NCBI GenBank assembly: GCA_035268885.1
Contig: DATFKA010000098.1
Coordinates: 1 to 64,000, forward strand
Reading direction: 5' to 3'
Length of the DNA: 64,000 bases
Source of the DNA: DATFKA01 sp035268885
GTDB taxonomy: Bacteria > Bacteroidota > Bacteroidia > Chitinophagales > Saprospiraceae
This document shows, piece after piece, positions 16,469 to 25,935 of this stretch. The notes beneath the pieces were generated by a model that was not told where the DNA came from, did not search any database, and saw only the letters and a program-made list of their open reading frames with translations. A program made the position numbers and the translations under genes. Positions within the stretch are counted from its first letter, which is position 1; every line of letters begins with the position of its first letter.

Positions 16469-18052
16469 ATGACTCTCGGCCTACTTGTCGTTTATATTGG
16501 TATTGCAGCCCTCGTCTTAACGGGACTTACGGGCTTTTTCACGAAGCGTATTCAGAATTGGGGATTAAGTTTGTTGCAGCACTTTGCGGGTGCCCTCTTT
16601 ATATTTTCTGGTTGGGTGAAAGCGGTCGACCCGCTGGGTACAGCCTACAAAATGGAACAGTATTTTGCAGAATTTGAGGCGACCTTTGCAGAAACGGCCC
16701 TGTCTTCTCTGGCGCCCATGTTTGCCTGGTTATCGGGCTACGTGAATGGTTTTTCTGTCTTTATGATCGTTCTGGAGATCATACTGGGTATTATGTTGAT
16801 CATTGGATCTAACCGCCGGATGACCGCCTGGCTCTTCTTCCTGATCGTTTTATTTTTCACTTTCCTGACCGGCTTCACCTTCCTGACCGGATACGTGGCT
16901 CCGGAGGAGGTGGTGATTATGCAGCAGGAAAATATCACTGAAAAAGTACTCTACTCCTCGGCTGAGTTAAGGATGGAAGAAGGCTGGATGCCCGTGGATA
17001 CCATCAACAACAACTTCTTCAATTTTAAGAGCTGGATGGCGTACAACAAAAATAATATGAAGGTGACCGATTGCGGTTGCTTTGGAGACTTTATTAAATT
17101 AGAACCACGCACTTCCTTCTTTAAAGATATTTTTCTTTTAATTCCCGCTCTGCTCTTTTTGTTTTTTACCAAAAAGATGCATCAGCTCTTTACTCCGAAT
17201 ACCCGCACGGGTATCGTAGCCGTCTCTACGGTGGTTATCCTCGTTTATTGCTTTAGTAATTACGTCTGGGACATTCCGCATACCGATTTCCGACCCTTTA
17301 AAGAGGGCGTTAATGTCTACGAAAAGAAACAGGCGGAAATGGAGGCCGATCAGAATCGGGAGATTTTCTTTGCCATTAAAGACCTGTCTTCCGGTAAGGT
17401 ACTCGAGCTGTCTTCGGAGGTTTATCTGAGTAATCTGGATAAATACAGTGACGAAAGTAAATACGAGTTTGTAGATCAGATTCAGGGAGAACCCGCTATT
17501 CCGCTTACCAAGATCAGTGATTTTGGGGCTACCGATTTTGAAGGAAATGAAGTAGGCGATGAATTACTGCAAACGGAAGGCTATGCGATTATGCTGGTGG
17601 CTTATAGCCTCTATCCGGATATTCAGCGGAGTTCCATCACGGTGCAGGATACCAGTTACGTTCGGGATACAATCTCGGTAGGAGACTCTTCGGTTGTGAA
17701 GTTTGTCATTGATGATATTGTCGAAAAGCAAGTGAGCCAGGAAAGCTACGACTGGAAGTCGGATTATCTGGCCAAATGGACCGAAAAGGTCAATCCGGTA
17801 ATGGATGCTGCGCAGCAAGAAGGGCTTAAAGTTTTTGCTCTTACACAATTTGCTACCGAGGCAATGATTGATGATTTTCGGCACGAAACCCAGAGTGCTT
17901 ATCCATTCTATCTGGCGGATGATATTCTGCTAAAAACCATCGTTCGGTCCAATCCTGGGGTCGTACTCATGAAGGATGGCACCATCCTTAAAAAATGGCA
18001 TTATCGGAAATTACCCGCTTTTGATCAGATAAAAGCCGAATTTTTACAGTAA
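16469..18052 (+). CDS. BT_3928 family membrane protein (DoxX-like domain)
   Basis: A 527-aa protein. The N-terminal membrane part (residues 1-260) has helices resembling DoxX/MauE, with GWVKAVDPLGTAYKMEQYF, and carries DCGCFGD near residue 193, a cysteine signature of MauE-like redox partners. The second half (about 280-527) is extracytoplasmic and thioredoxin-like in outline (FALTQFATEAM..., ending VLMKDGTILKKWHYRKLP) but has no CxxC. It may be a quinone- or disulfide-linked redox protein (inference). It forms a likely operon with the DUF1599 gene. Confidence 0.82.
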   Translation: MTLGLLVVYIGIAALVLTGLTGFFTKRIQNWGLSLLQHFAGALFIFSGWVKAVDPLGTAYKMEQYFAEFEATFAETALSSLAPMFAWLSGYVNGFSVFMIVLEIILGIMLIIGSNRRMTAWLFFLIVLFFTFLTGFTFLTGYVAPEEVVIMQQENITEKVLYSSAELRMEEGWMPVDTINNNFFNFKSWMAYNKNNMKVTDCGCFGDFIKLEPRTSFFKDIFLLIPALLFLFFTKKMHQLFTPNTRTGIVAVSTVVILVYCFSNYVWDIPHTDFRPFKEGVNVYEKKQAEMEADQNREIFFAIKDLSSGKVLELSSEVYLSNLDKYSDESKYEFVDQIQGEPAIPLTKISDFGATDFEGNEVGDELLQTEGYAIMLVAYSLYPDIQRSSITVQDTSYVRDTISVGDSSVVKFVIDDIVEKQVSQESYDWKSDYLAKWTEKVNPVMDAAQQEGLKVFALTQFATEAMIDDFRHETQSAYPFYLADDILLKTIVRSNPGVVLMKDGTILKKWHYRKLPAFDQIKAEFLQ

Positions 18053-18117
18053 TTTTGCAGCCGTAAAAAGCAGCGATTCATTCGATAAAGATTGAATAAT
18101 TTAGTATACTTTGAAAT

Positions 18118-19053
18118 ATGTTGAGCAGAAGAAGCATCCGCGTTAAAATAATGCAGGTATTGTACGCCATGAGTCGTAATCAGGCCCTTAATGAAAAGGG
18201 CGGAATGGATGCCTACCGTAGAAAAATTAGCCAATCTTTTGAATTGTATCTGTTTGCCCTGCGCTACCTGATACGCATCGCACGCTATGCTCGCGAAGAT
18301 GCAGAAATCAAAAAGTCAAAGCATCGGCCTAGTGATGCAGACCTGTCTTTTAAGCCCGTTCTGATTGACCATCCGATTATTGCTTCCCTTTCGGAAAACG
18401 AAGGCCTATTCCGCCTATTTCACCAATATAATCTAGAGTCAAAAATCGATAAGGATACGGTGCGTTCCGTTTATTCCGAATTTTCCAAAAAAGAGGAATA
18501 CAGTATCTATTCTATCCAAAAAGAAGTTGCCGACGAAGAGCAACGCAAAATGTGGTTATCCCTCTTAAAAGATTGCTTTAATAGTGACCTTTTCGTGGAA
18601 ACGCTGGAAGATTTCTATCCAAACTTTCCGGATGATCAATCATTAATCATTGGCGCACTCAAAAAAAATATAAAAGCACTTCCGCTAAAAAGCGACTTTT
18701 ATGAGCAATTCCGCCCCAATAAAGAAACGACCGAAGACTTTGGCCTGGCGCTGTTGAAGCAAGTACAGGAAAAAGATGAGGAACTAATGGCCATTATCGA
18801 ACCGGTCCTAAAAAACTGGGATGCCGATCGGGTAGCCGTTATCGATCTAATCCTGCTGAAGATGGCCGTTTCCGAATTGTTGGATTTTCCTTCCATTCCC
18901 ACTAAAGTAACCCTCAACGAATTCGTTGAAATATCAAAACGCTACAGCACCGATAAGAGTAAAGATTTTATCAATGGGATTTTAGACCGGCTGATGAAAC
19001 AACTGAGCGAAGAGGGGCGCATCAACAAGAAGGGTAGGGGCTTAATCGGCTAA
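18118..19053 (+). CDS. nusB: Transcription antitermination factor NusB
   Basis: 311 aa, about twice the length of enterobacterial NusB, as is normal for Bacteroidota. It opens with MLSRRSIRVKIMQVLYAM, the RNA-binding start of the NusB fold. The C-terminal half holds the typical WDADRVAVIDLILLKMAVSELL (about 238-259), PTKVTLNEFVEISKRYSTDKSKDFINGILD. NusB binds boxA RNA with NusE/S10 and limits premature termination on rRNA operons. It stands alone between BT_3928 and the OmpA gene. Confidence 0.93.
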   Translation: MLSRRSIRVKIMQVLYAMSRNQALNEKGGMDAYRRKISQSFELYLFALRYLIRIARYAREDAEIKKSKHRPSDADLSFKPVLIDHPIIASLSENEGLFRLFHQYNLESKIDKDTVRSVYSEFSKKEEYSIYSIQKEVADEEQRKMWLSLLKDCFNSDLFVETLEDFYPNFPDDQSLIIGALKKNIKALPLKSDFYEQFRPNKETTEDFGLALLKQVQEKDEELMAIIEPVLKNWDADRVAVIDLILLKMAVSELLDFPSIPTKVTLNEFVEISKRYSTDKSKDFINGILDRLMKQLSEEGRINKKGRGLIG

Positions 19054-19107
19054 GCGCTATACATTTTTGCTTATCTTTCAGGCAAATCTTTATAAAACCA
19101 ACGATTC

Positions 19108-20526
19108 ATGAAAAAAGCATTTCTACTTCTTTGCTGTGTAACGGTTTTAGCCCTGGTGCCTTTATCGGCGCAATATAGTGGCAATACCGATGCCCTGTCG
19201 ATCCGGGGCGTTTTTCCAAACTACCGCTTTCAATTTGAGAATGATATCAACCTATCCGACTTTACGATTGGGGCTCAAATTGAATATACCCGCCATTTAA
19301 ACGAGGCGCTCAATTTGGCTATTCCACTCAATTTGGCGGTTGCTGAATACCCTCAAGATGGTACTGGTCAAAATTACAATGATCGGCTATACCTCGGGCT
19401 GGATGTTTTATTACAAATAAAACTCTTTGATGGTCAGCGCTTCCTCAATCCGAGTCTATACGCAGGTCTGGGTTTTAACGTAGAAGAATTTGATCAATTT
19501 AGAATTAATGCACCCGTCGGACTGGTGCTGGACATGAAACTGGGCGAAAGACTTTATTTATCGCCCAAATTTGAATATAGAATTGGGTTTGAAGATAACC
19601 GAAGTGCTTTGATGCCGGCCCTTGGCTTTAAAATGCTGCTTGGAGAAGGAGCCCCCCGGAAGAACAAAGACCGCGACGGAGATGGGGTGCCGAATGAAGA
19701 AGATCTCTGCCCCGATCAGGCCGGAGTGCCAGGCCTCAACGGTTGTCCGGACCGCGATGGCGACGGAATTACCGACGGCGATGATAATTGTCCGGATGTA
19801 GCGGGTTCGCGTGAACTCAACGGTTGTCCGGACGCGGATGGAGATGGTATTCCCGATCAGGATGATCAATGTCCGACCGAATACGGTCCGGTTAGTAATA
19901 ATGGTTGTCCTTTGCGCGATAGCGACGGGGATGGCGTAACGGATGATCAGGACCAGTGTCCGAATACGCCAGGATTACCCGCCCTGGGAGGCTGCCCGGA
20001 TACCGATTCAGACGGAATTATAGACTCACAGGATCTTTGTCCCCGGGTACCGGGTACCGTGGCGACCAATGGTTGTCCTGATACGGATGGCGATACCGTT
20101 ATTGATAGTGATGATGACTGCCCGAATACGCCCGGAAGCGTAAGTAATAGAGGCTGTCCTGACCTAAGTGATGAAGATAAGGCTACCCTGGCCTTTGCTG
20201 CTCAGAATATTCAATTTGAAACGGCTAGTGCGACGCTGTTGCCTACATCGCGTTCCATCCTGGATCAGGTTGCGGATATTTTAAGACGCAATCCTAGTTT
20301 TGATGTATCCATTGATGGCCATACAGATAGTATTGGTAGCTCGATTGCTAACCAGCGCCTATCTGAGCAAAGAGCGAAATCTTGTTATGATTACCTGATC
20401 TCTCAGGGGATTCCCGCTAGTCGGATGTCTTATCAGGGCTTGGGAGAATCCCAACCTATTGCAGATAATGCGACCCGGGAAGGTAGGGAAGAAAATCGTC
20501 GGGTAGAGTTTAACATCCAGCAATAA
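19108..20526 (+). CDS. OmpA family protein with thrombospondin type 3 repeats
   Basis: 472 aa. Signal peptide MKKAFLLLCCVTVLALVPLSAQ, then a beta-barrel-like domain (residues 22-180), then about seven Asp-rich calcium-binding TSP type 3 repeats (about 187-350; DxDGDGxxDxxDxCP, each ending NGCPD or GGCPD). An OmpA/MotB peptidoglycan-binding domain closes it (about 360-472; IDGHTDSIGSSIANQRLSEQRA, and ENRRVEFNI at the end). It links the outer membrane to the cell wall. A terminator follows at 20549-20588. Confidence 0.93.
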   Translation: MKKAFLLLCCVTVLALVPLSAQYSGNTDALSIRGVFPNYRFQFENDINLSDFTIGAQIEYTRHLNEALNLAIPLNLAVAEYPQDGTGQNYNDRLYLGLDVLLQIKLFDGQRFLNPSLYAGLGFNVEEFDQFRINAPVGLVLDMKLGERLYLSPKFEYRIGFEDNRSALMPALGFKMLLGEGAPRKNKDRDGDGVPNEEDLCPDQAGVPGLNGCPDRDGDGITDGDDNCPDVAGSRELNGCPDADGDGIPDQDDQCPTEYGPVSNNGCPLRDSDGDGVTDDQDQCPNTPGLPALGGCPDTDSDGIIDSQDLCPRVPGTVATNGCPDTDGDTVIDSDDDCPNTPGSVSNRGCPDLSDEDKATLAFAAQNIQFETASATLLPTSRSILDQVADILRRNPSFDVSIDGHTDSIGSSIANQRLSEQRAKSCYDYLISQGIPASRMSYQGLGESQPIADNATREGREENRRVEFNIQQ

Positions 20527-20548
20527 GCCCCCAAAAGGACGTATTGGA

Positions 20549-20588
20549 CCCCGATCCGTCGCGAAGATGTCGACAGATCGGGGTTTTT
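20549..20588 (+). terminator. Intrinsic terminator after the OmpA gene
   Basis: CCCCGATC (20549-20556) pairs with GATCGGGG (20576-20583), with GTCG/CGAC pairing inside, followed by TTTTT (20584-20588). It ends only 6 nt before the guaA promoter TTG. Confidence 0.85.
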
Positions 20589-20593
20589 ATATT

Positions 20594-20622
20594 GGCCGAA
20601 TTCATTTATTGAACTATATTTG
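20594..20622 (+). promoter_or_regulatory. guaA promoter, placed almost on the start codon
   Basis: TTG (20594-20596), an 18-nt spacer, then an exact TAnnTTTG box (TATATTTG, 20615-20622). The guaA ATG begins at 20627, only 4 nt after the box, so the transcript may be leaderless. Confidence 0.65.
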
Positions 20623-20626
20623 CGCT

Positions 20627-22180
20627 ATGAGTGAAAAAATTCTAATCCTGGACTTTGGGTCGCAATATACCCAGTTGATTGCTCGCCGGGTGCGTGAGCT
20701 AAACGTATATAGTGAAATCGTTCCTTTCAATAAAATCCCACCGCTGGACGAATCTTACAAAGGGGTTATTTTGTCGGGAAGTCCCTTTAGCGTGACGGAT
20801 AAGCAGGCCTTGCAGGCCGATCTGGATAAACTGATTGGTAAACGACCCGTACTCGGAGTATGCTACGGTGCGCAATACATTGCTCAGAATTACGGTGGTA
20901 AGGTGCAGCGTTCTGAGAAGCGAGAATACGGTAAAGCACTGTTGAGCCGCTGGTATCAAGAGGACCAATTACTAAAAGGGCTGTCGGAGAATTCACAAGT
21001 ATGGATGTCGCATGGGGATACCATTATAGCGATTCCACCCCAATTTGAATTGCTGGCGGGTACCGAAGATATCGACGTAGCCGCTTTTCGTTCCAAGCCT
21101 GGGGCATTTGAAGCACCGGTATATTGCTTGCAATTCCATCCGGAGGTTACCCATAGCCTGGACGGTGCGACCTTGTTAAAGAACTTTGTGGTAGATATTG
21201 CCCAGTGCAGTCAGGACTGGACACCAGCTTCTTTCGTGGAAGATACCGTTGATCAATTGCAGTCAAGAATTGGTTCTGAGCACGTATTGCTGGGGCTTTC
21301 CGGAGGGGTGGATTCCTCCGTAGCCGCGCGATTATTACAAGAAGCTATTGGGGATAACCTTATTTGTATATTTGTTGATAATGGTTTACTGCGCAAAGAC
21401 GAATTTGAGGAGGTGTTGGCTTCTTACAAAGGTCTGGGACTAAAGGTGGTAGGGGTAGATGCCCGCCAGCAATTTTATGATGCTCTTAAAGGGATTACCA
21501 ATCCGGAAGCCAAAAGAAAGGCCATTGGGCGCACCTTTATAGAAGTTTTTGAACAGGAAGCGCACGAATTGGAAAAAAAGGACCGAAAAATTGCCTGGCT
21601 TGGACAGGGGACCATTTATCCAGACGTAATAGAGTCGGTATCGGTCCACGGCCCCTCGGTAACGATTAAATCTCACCACAACGTTGGTGGCTTACCCGAG
21701 CGCTTAAAATTAAAGATTGTAGAGCCTTTACGGATGTTATTCAAAGATGAAGTGAGAAAAGTGGGAAGAGAGTTAGGCTTGCCCCCTTTGATTATCGACC
21801 GGCATCCATTTCCGGGCCCCGGGCTTGGAATTCGCATCCTGGGAGATATTACCGCTGAAAAAGTCGCGCTTCTCCAGGAAGCAGATGCTATTTTTATCAA
21901 TAACTTACGTAAATTTGGTTTGTATGACAGTGTTTGGCAGGCGGGTACGATCTTATTACCTGTGCAAAGTGTTGGGGTGATGGGCGATGAACGCACCTAC
22001 GAACAGGCTGTCGCACTACGAGCAGTGAACTCTTTAGACGGCATGACTGCCGAATGGAGTAAGTTGCCTTATGATTTCCTGGCCAAAGTGTCGAGTGAGA
22101 TCATTAATAATGTTAAAGGAATAAATAGAGTTGTATATGATATTAGTACCAAACCGCCTTCTACCATCGAATGGGAATAA
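20627..22180 (+). CDS. guaA: GMP synthase (glutamine-hydrolysing)
   Basis: Converts XMP to GMP with ATP and glutamine. ATG 20627 (MSEKILILDFGSQYTQLIAR) is the family start and gives 517 aa; the longer frame would run back through the promoter and terminator. The N-terminal glutamine amidotransferase has catalytic Cys79 in GVCYGAQ and the FHPEVTHS histidine/glutamate pair (about 185). The ATP pyrophosphatase loop LSGGVDSS is near 225, and the C-terminal dimerisation domain ends in the signature DISTKPPSTIEWE. The next gene overlaps its last 44 nt. Confidence 0.97.
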   Translation: MSEKILILDFGSQYTQLIARRVRELNVYSEIVPFNKIPPLDESYKGVILSGSPFSVTDKQALQADLDKLIGKRPVLGVCYGAQYIAQNYGGKVQRSEKREYGKALLSRWYQEDQLLKGLSENSQVWMSHGDTIIAIPPQFELLAGTEDIDVAAFRSKPGAFEAPVYCLQFHPEVTHSLDGATLLKNFVVDIAQCSQDWTPASFVEDTVDQLQSRIGSEHVLLGLSGGVDSSVAARLLQEAIGDNLICIFVDNGLLRKDEFEEVLASYKGLGLKVVGVDARQQFYDALKGITNPEAKRKAIGRTFIEVFEQEAHELEKKDRKIAWLGQGTIYPDVIESVSVHGPSVTIKSHHNVGGLPERLKLKIVEPLRMLFKDEVRKVGRELGLPPLIIDRHPFPGPGLGIRILGDITAEKVALLQEADAIFINNLRKFGLYDSVWQAGTILLPVQSVGVMGDERTYEQAVALRAVNSLDGMTAEWSKLPYDFLAKVSSEIINNVKGINRVVYDISTKPPSTIEWE

Positions 22181-23615
22181 AGCTTATGGGTTAATCATTC
22201 TTTTGGTGGTGGGCCTTTCTTCCTGTGGAATCCTTTCTCCTGCCTCCAAGGGTAATCGATCCGGAGATACTACCGAGAAATCCGACGATGATCTTCCGCC
22301 CATCAGTGGAACCCGGGTCTACGATCCGGTTCAGCAACGCTGGATTACGGTACAAGCAGCTCCCAAAGAAAAAATGGATACCCTGGCATTTGCGGATGTA
22401 TCCACATCGCGTATTCCGCCCATTACCATGGATGGTGTGAACCAATACCTACCCAATAGTGCCACCGGGGTACAATTGGAGAAATACCGGATGGCTTTGC
22501 TGCTTCCTTTTTTATCTAACCGGACTAATCCTGATGCCGAAGAAATTGATAATTCAGTGACGAATTGGTCCCTTCAGTTTTACGCTGGAGCGAAAATGGC
22601 CTTACAAGAACTGGGGCAAGATAATAAGGTGAGTCTGGAAGTAAGTGTAATGGATACGGAGGGAAGTCCTCAACGCGTTCAGAATCTATTGGGTAGCCGG
22701 GTGGAAATGACTAACGCGAATGTAATTATCGGTCCTTACCGGCGAGAGAATATCCGACTGGTGGCCGACTTTGCCAAGCAACAGGGAGCACTACATATCT
22801 CGCCGTACAGTGCAGCCACCAATCTGACCAGCGAAAACGCCAACTTTGTCCAGGTGAGTCCTTCTTTGGAAACGCATTGTGAGAATCTACTGCAGCACGC
22901 CAGAAATGAGTTTGAACCCGAAGAAATCGTATTGGTCGCACGCAATATTCCCATCGAGAAAAAATGTATCGCTACCCTTCAAAAAGAACATTTCAATATT
23001 CTGGAGACCAGCTACGCAGATTCTCTGGCGACTCTAATCGCACCGCAGGATCCTACTGATTTCTTAGAAATGGATATTTCCAGCTATTTCGAAGCGGAAG
23101 AAAAATTAGCTTTTATCGTACCCAGTTGGGCAGATGAGTCATTCATCTACAGCTTCCTCCGGAAAATTGACCTGGAGCGAGACGACGAAACACAGCAGGT
23201 GGTGGTTTACGGCTTACCGCAGTGGATGAATTTTGAGAATATCGATTTCGAATATTATGAGAAGTTAAACGTCCGGGTAAGTAGTAACAGTTTCGTAGAT
23301 AAAGCAGACGAAAGGGTAAAGACTTTCCAGCGTAATTACTACGATAAATATGGGAAAATCCCTGAGGACGAGGCCTTTTTAGGTTATGACTTAATACTTT
23401 ACCTCGGTCAGATGCTCGCTGAGTACGGAACGGGTTTTATGGAAGTACCCAAAGAGCAGCAAATGATTGACCTTATGCACGCTAAGTTTAATTTTCAGCC
23501 GGTGCTACAAAATTCGCCAAATTCGGTAGAGCTCAACTTGATTGACCGGTACGAGAATAAATACGTCAATATCCTGGAGTTTAATAATTACGCCTTTGAG
23601 CGATCAGGTCAATAA
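22137..23615 (+). CDS. Lipoprotein with a periplasmic-binding-protein type 1 fold
   Basis: I start at ATG 22137, giving 492 aa with lipobox LSSC (Cys30). It overlaps guaA by 44 nt in another frame. After a polar linker (residues 35-110), residues 120-490 read like a type 1 substrate-binding protein or amino-acid receptor (KYRMALLLPFL, then LQFYAGAKMALQELG, then NVIIGPYRRENIRLVADFAKQQGALHISPYSAATNL). Bacteroidota often place such a protein after guaA, frequently with LysM repeats; none are seen here. The ligand is unknown. Tight overlap suggests translational coupling to guaA. Confidence 0.8.
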   Translation: MILVPNRLLPSNGNKAYGLIILLVVGLSSCGILSPASKGNRSGDTTEKSDDDLPPISGTRVYDPVQQRWITVQAAPKEKMDTLAFADVSTSRIPPITMDGVNQYLPNSATGVQLEKYRMALLLPFLSNRTNPDAEEIDNSVTNWSLQFYAGAKMALQELGQDNKVSLEVSVMDTEGSPQRVQNLLGSRVEMTNANVIIGPYRRENIRLVADFAKQQGALHISPYSAATNLTSENANFVQVSPSLETHCENLLQHARNEFEPEEIVLVARNIPIEKKCIATLQKEHFNILETSYADSLATLIAPQDPTDFLEMDISSYFEAEEKLAFIVPSWADESFIYSFLRKIDLERDDETQQVVVYGLPQWMNFENIDFEYYEKLNVRVSSNSFVDKADERVKTFQRNYYDKYGKIPEDEAFLGYDLILYLGQMLAEYGTGFMEVPKEQQMIDLMHAKFNFQPVLQNSPNSVELNLIDRYENKYVNILEFNNYAFERSGQ

Positions 23616-23644
23616 TCACCTAAGCGTAGTAAAACGATACTGTT

Positions 23645-24295
23645 ATTGGTAAGAAGATAAGACCAGAAAGACTGGAGAGAATTAAAGAGGTTGTTGCTCG
23701 TAGACAACCGGACCTAACCGTTATCCTGGAGAATGTGCACGATCCGTTTAACATCGGCGCCGTATTGCGTTCCTGCGACTCCGTGGGGATTCGAGAAGTG
23801 TTTGTCGTCTATACCGACCCCAATCTTTTAACCAATCGATTGAGTATTGGTCGCCGTACCGCTATGGGGACCCAAAAGTGGGTGGACGTGCATTTATACA
23901 CAGAGCTGGAATATTGCATGGAAACCGTTAAGTCCCGGTATGACAAAATTTATTCTACTCAAATTTCAGAAAGCAGCAAATCTATCTATGATTATGATCT
24001 AACGGAGAGTGTTGCTCTAATATTTGGTAATGAGAGCGATGGGTTATCCCAAGAGATTTTAGCCTATTCAGACGGTAATTTTTTGATTCCGCAGTGGGGC
24101 ATGGCTCAAAGTCTGAATATCTCGGTGGCCTGTGCTATTACCCTCTACGAAGCTCAGCGGCAAAGACACGCTAAAGGTTTTTACGAAAGTAACCCTACAA
24201 GCCCAACGGAGCAAAAGGCCCTACTGGAGGATTATCTGAATCGTCACTTCGGAGATTTTTCAGGAAAGGAAATCAGCCCTAAGCAACGCCCTTAG
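23645..24295 (+). CDS. TrmH/SpoU family RNA 2'-O-methyltransferase
   Basis: A SPOUT methyltransferase with motif 1 NIGAVLRSCDSVGI, motif 2 FGNESDGLS and motif 3 MAQSLNISVACAITLYEA, which modifies a tRNA or rRNA ribose using SAM. The conserved N-terminal helix (RPERLERIKEVVARRQPDLTVILENVHDP) is encoded from about 23660, but between the in-frame stop at 23630-23632 and GTG 23735 there is no ATG, GTG or TTG. Starting at GTG 23735 (186 aa) would cut inside the first conserved strand. I list ATT 23645 as the possible start (217 aa); a small frameshift is the alternative. Confidence 0.8.
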   Translation: MGKKIRPERLERIKEVVARRQPDLTVILENVHDPFNIGAVLRSCDSVGIREVFVVYTDPNLLTNRLSIGRRTAMGTQKWVDVHLYTELEYCMETVKSRYDKIYSTQISESSKSIYDYDLTESVALIFGNESDGLSQEILAYSDGNFLIPQWGMAQSLNISVACAITLYEAQRQRHAKGFYESNPTSPTEQKALLEDYLNRHFGDFSGKEISPKQRP

Positions 24296-24298
24296 ACC

Positions 24299-25852
24299 CT
24301 ACTGTTTAACAATCATTTTAGTAGCCAAACGAGCTCCCTCCTGGTAGCGGTAGTAATAAGTGCCAGCTGGCAAATGGGCGGCATCCCAGTAGACCGAGTG
24401 TTGTCCTTCTCCCATATCCTGATCTAAAAGCACGGCTAATTCACTGCCCATAGCATCAAATACACTAAGGCGAACCCGGCTGCCCTGACTACGGAACTGG
24501 ATGCGAATATCCTGTTTAAATGGATTGGGAAATGCACTGATTTCTACTGGGGTAAAAGTAACGTCCAGGGTAGAGGTGGCCAGGTTACAGTCTCTGATCA
24601 CGGGTATATGCTGATAATTGGCATGAAGTAAGGCGCTTACTTTTGAGGACTCCACCCCAAACCAATCTTCGAGAATCGAGCCGTAAATGTCTCTGAAATC
24701 GTACTGCATCGGGATACCCTCCTGTACTTCGGTGTCTTGGCGTATTTCCGGGTTGTCACCCAAAACCTGCGGATTAGCACAACTACCAAAAACAAAGAGC
24801 GGAGCGGCCGTACCGTGATCCGTACCCAGACTGAAATTAGAGCGAATCTGTCGGCCGAATTCTGAAAAAGTAAGACCGATGACCCGCTCTTCGAGACTCT
24901 GCGCCTGCAGGTCCTGCTGAAAAGCGAGAATAGCCTCCGAAAGGGTTTTGAGTAGGGTAGCGTGTTCACCTGCTATTGGATCGCCTTCTACCACCTGGTT
25001 GGCGTGCGTATCAAATCCGCCCAGACTGGCGATATACACCTTGGTTTTTAGCCCACCGGAGATTAATAAAGCAATATTCTTAAGCTGGTTAGCGAAGTTG
25101 GTTTCCGGATAATCCAGTTGGTTACTTCCTTTTTCGGCGGCTTCGGAGATGCCAGTGGCGTATTCGTTGGATTGGGCAATGGTCGTACGTAAAAAAGTTA
25201 ATTCCTCTCCATAAGGAGAGTCGGGAGCCATCATTTCGTTCGATTCCGCCAGGGGAGAAAGAGAGAAGGGGTCGCTTAGAGTCATACTAAAATTAGAGGC
25301 GACGCCCTGACAGGTTTCCGAAACGACATTACCCATGGTAATGGCAAAAGGATCAGGGTAGTCTGGATTGGGATAGGATTCCGGGAAAGTCGAATGATCC
25401 TCTTCAAAATAGCGTCCTAACCAGCCCGTTGTCCATGATTCTTCCGCCGGAGAAGCGGATTGCCAGATATCCATTGAGCGAAAATGAGATCGGTTTTGGT
25501 TGGGGTAACCTACACTCTGTACCATATTTAGTTTGCCCTCTTCCCAAAGGGTCTTTATACCCGTCATTTCCGGGTGAAACCCAATGGTATCCGTGACTGG
25601 AATGATGCGATTAGCGGGTATGATTACGTTGGACCGTAAATTGGCGAGCGTATCGTAGTGGTTTAGGGGAATAAGAGTGTTGAGTCCATCATTCCCCCCG
25701 TTGAGCTGAATGAGTACTAGCACCCGATCATTCTCAGGGTCTACCTCATCAAAAAGGCTCGGCCTTGCCAGGGCTGAAAGTCGCATTCCGTTAAAGAGTA
25801 AAGGTAGACTCAGGGCGGTGCCCGTGGATTTTATGAAGTTTCTTCTTTTCAT
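24299..25852 (-). CDS. DUF1501 protein with T9SS sorting domain
   Basis: 517 aa. The start MKRRNFIKSTGTALSLPLLF is Tat-like (RR-N-F-I-K). The body has the DUF1501 (sulfatase/alkaline-phosphatase-like) features VLVLIQLNGGNDGLNTLIPL, FHPEMTG, NQNRSHFRSMDIWQSAS, GGFDTHANQ and FSEFGRQIRSN...GTDHGTAAPLFVFG. Residues about 440-517 form a type IX secretion C-terminal domain (AFPNPFKQDIRIQF, ending YQEGARLATKMIVKQ). It is thus predicted to be exported to the cell surface. It lies 83 bp downstream of the DUF1800 gene on the same strand; the two families are regularly encoded together, function unknown. Confidence 0.9.
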   Translation of the reverse strand: MKRRNFIKSTGTALSLPLLFNGMRLSALARPSLFDEVDPENDRVLVLIQLNGGNDGLNTLIPLNHYDTLANLRSNVIIPANRIIPVTDTIGFHPEMTGIKTLWEEGKLNMVQSVGYPNQNRSHFRSMDIWQSASPAEESWTTGWLGRYFEEDHSTFPESYPNPDYPDPFAITMGNVVSETCQGVASNFSMTLSDPFSLSPLAESNEMMAPDSPYGEELTFLRTTIAQSNEYATGISEAAEKGSNQLDYPETNFANQLKNIALLISGGLKTKVYIASLGGFDTHANQVVEGDPIAGEHATLLKTLSEAILAFQQDLQAQSLEERVIGLTFSEFGRQIRSNFSLGTDHGTAAPLFVFGSCANPQVLGDNPEIRQDTEVQEGIPMQYDFRDIYGSILEDWFGVESSKVSALLHANYQHIPVIRDCNLATSTLDVTFTPVEISAFPNPFKQDIRIQFRSQGSRVRLSVFDAMGSELAVLLDQDMGEGQHSVYWDAAHLPAGTYYYRYQEGARLATKMIVKQ

Positions 25853-25935
25853 TATATGGTTTTTTGGGCCTTAATTCGTAATAATATTTTACCCATTCGT
25901 AATTTTCTTTTTATTCTTTTTACAAGAAAATACTG

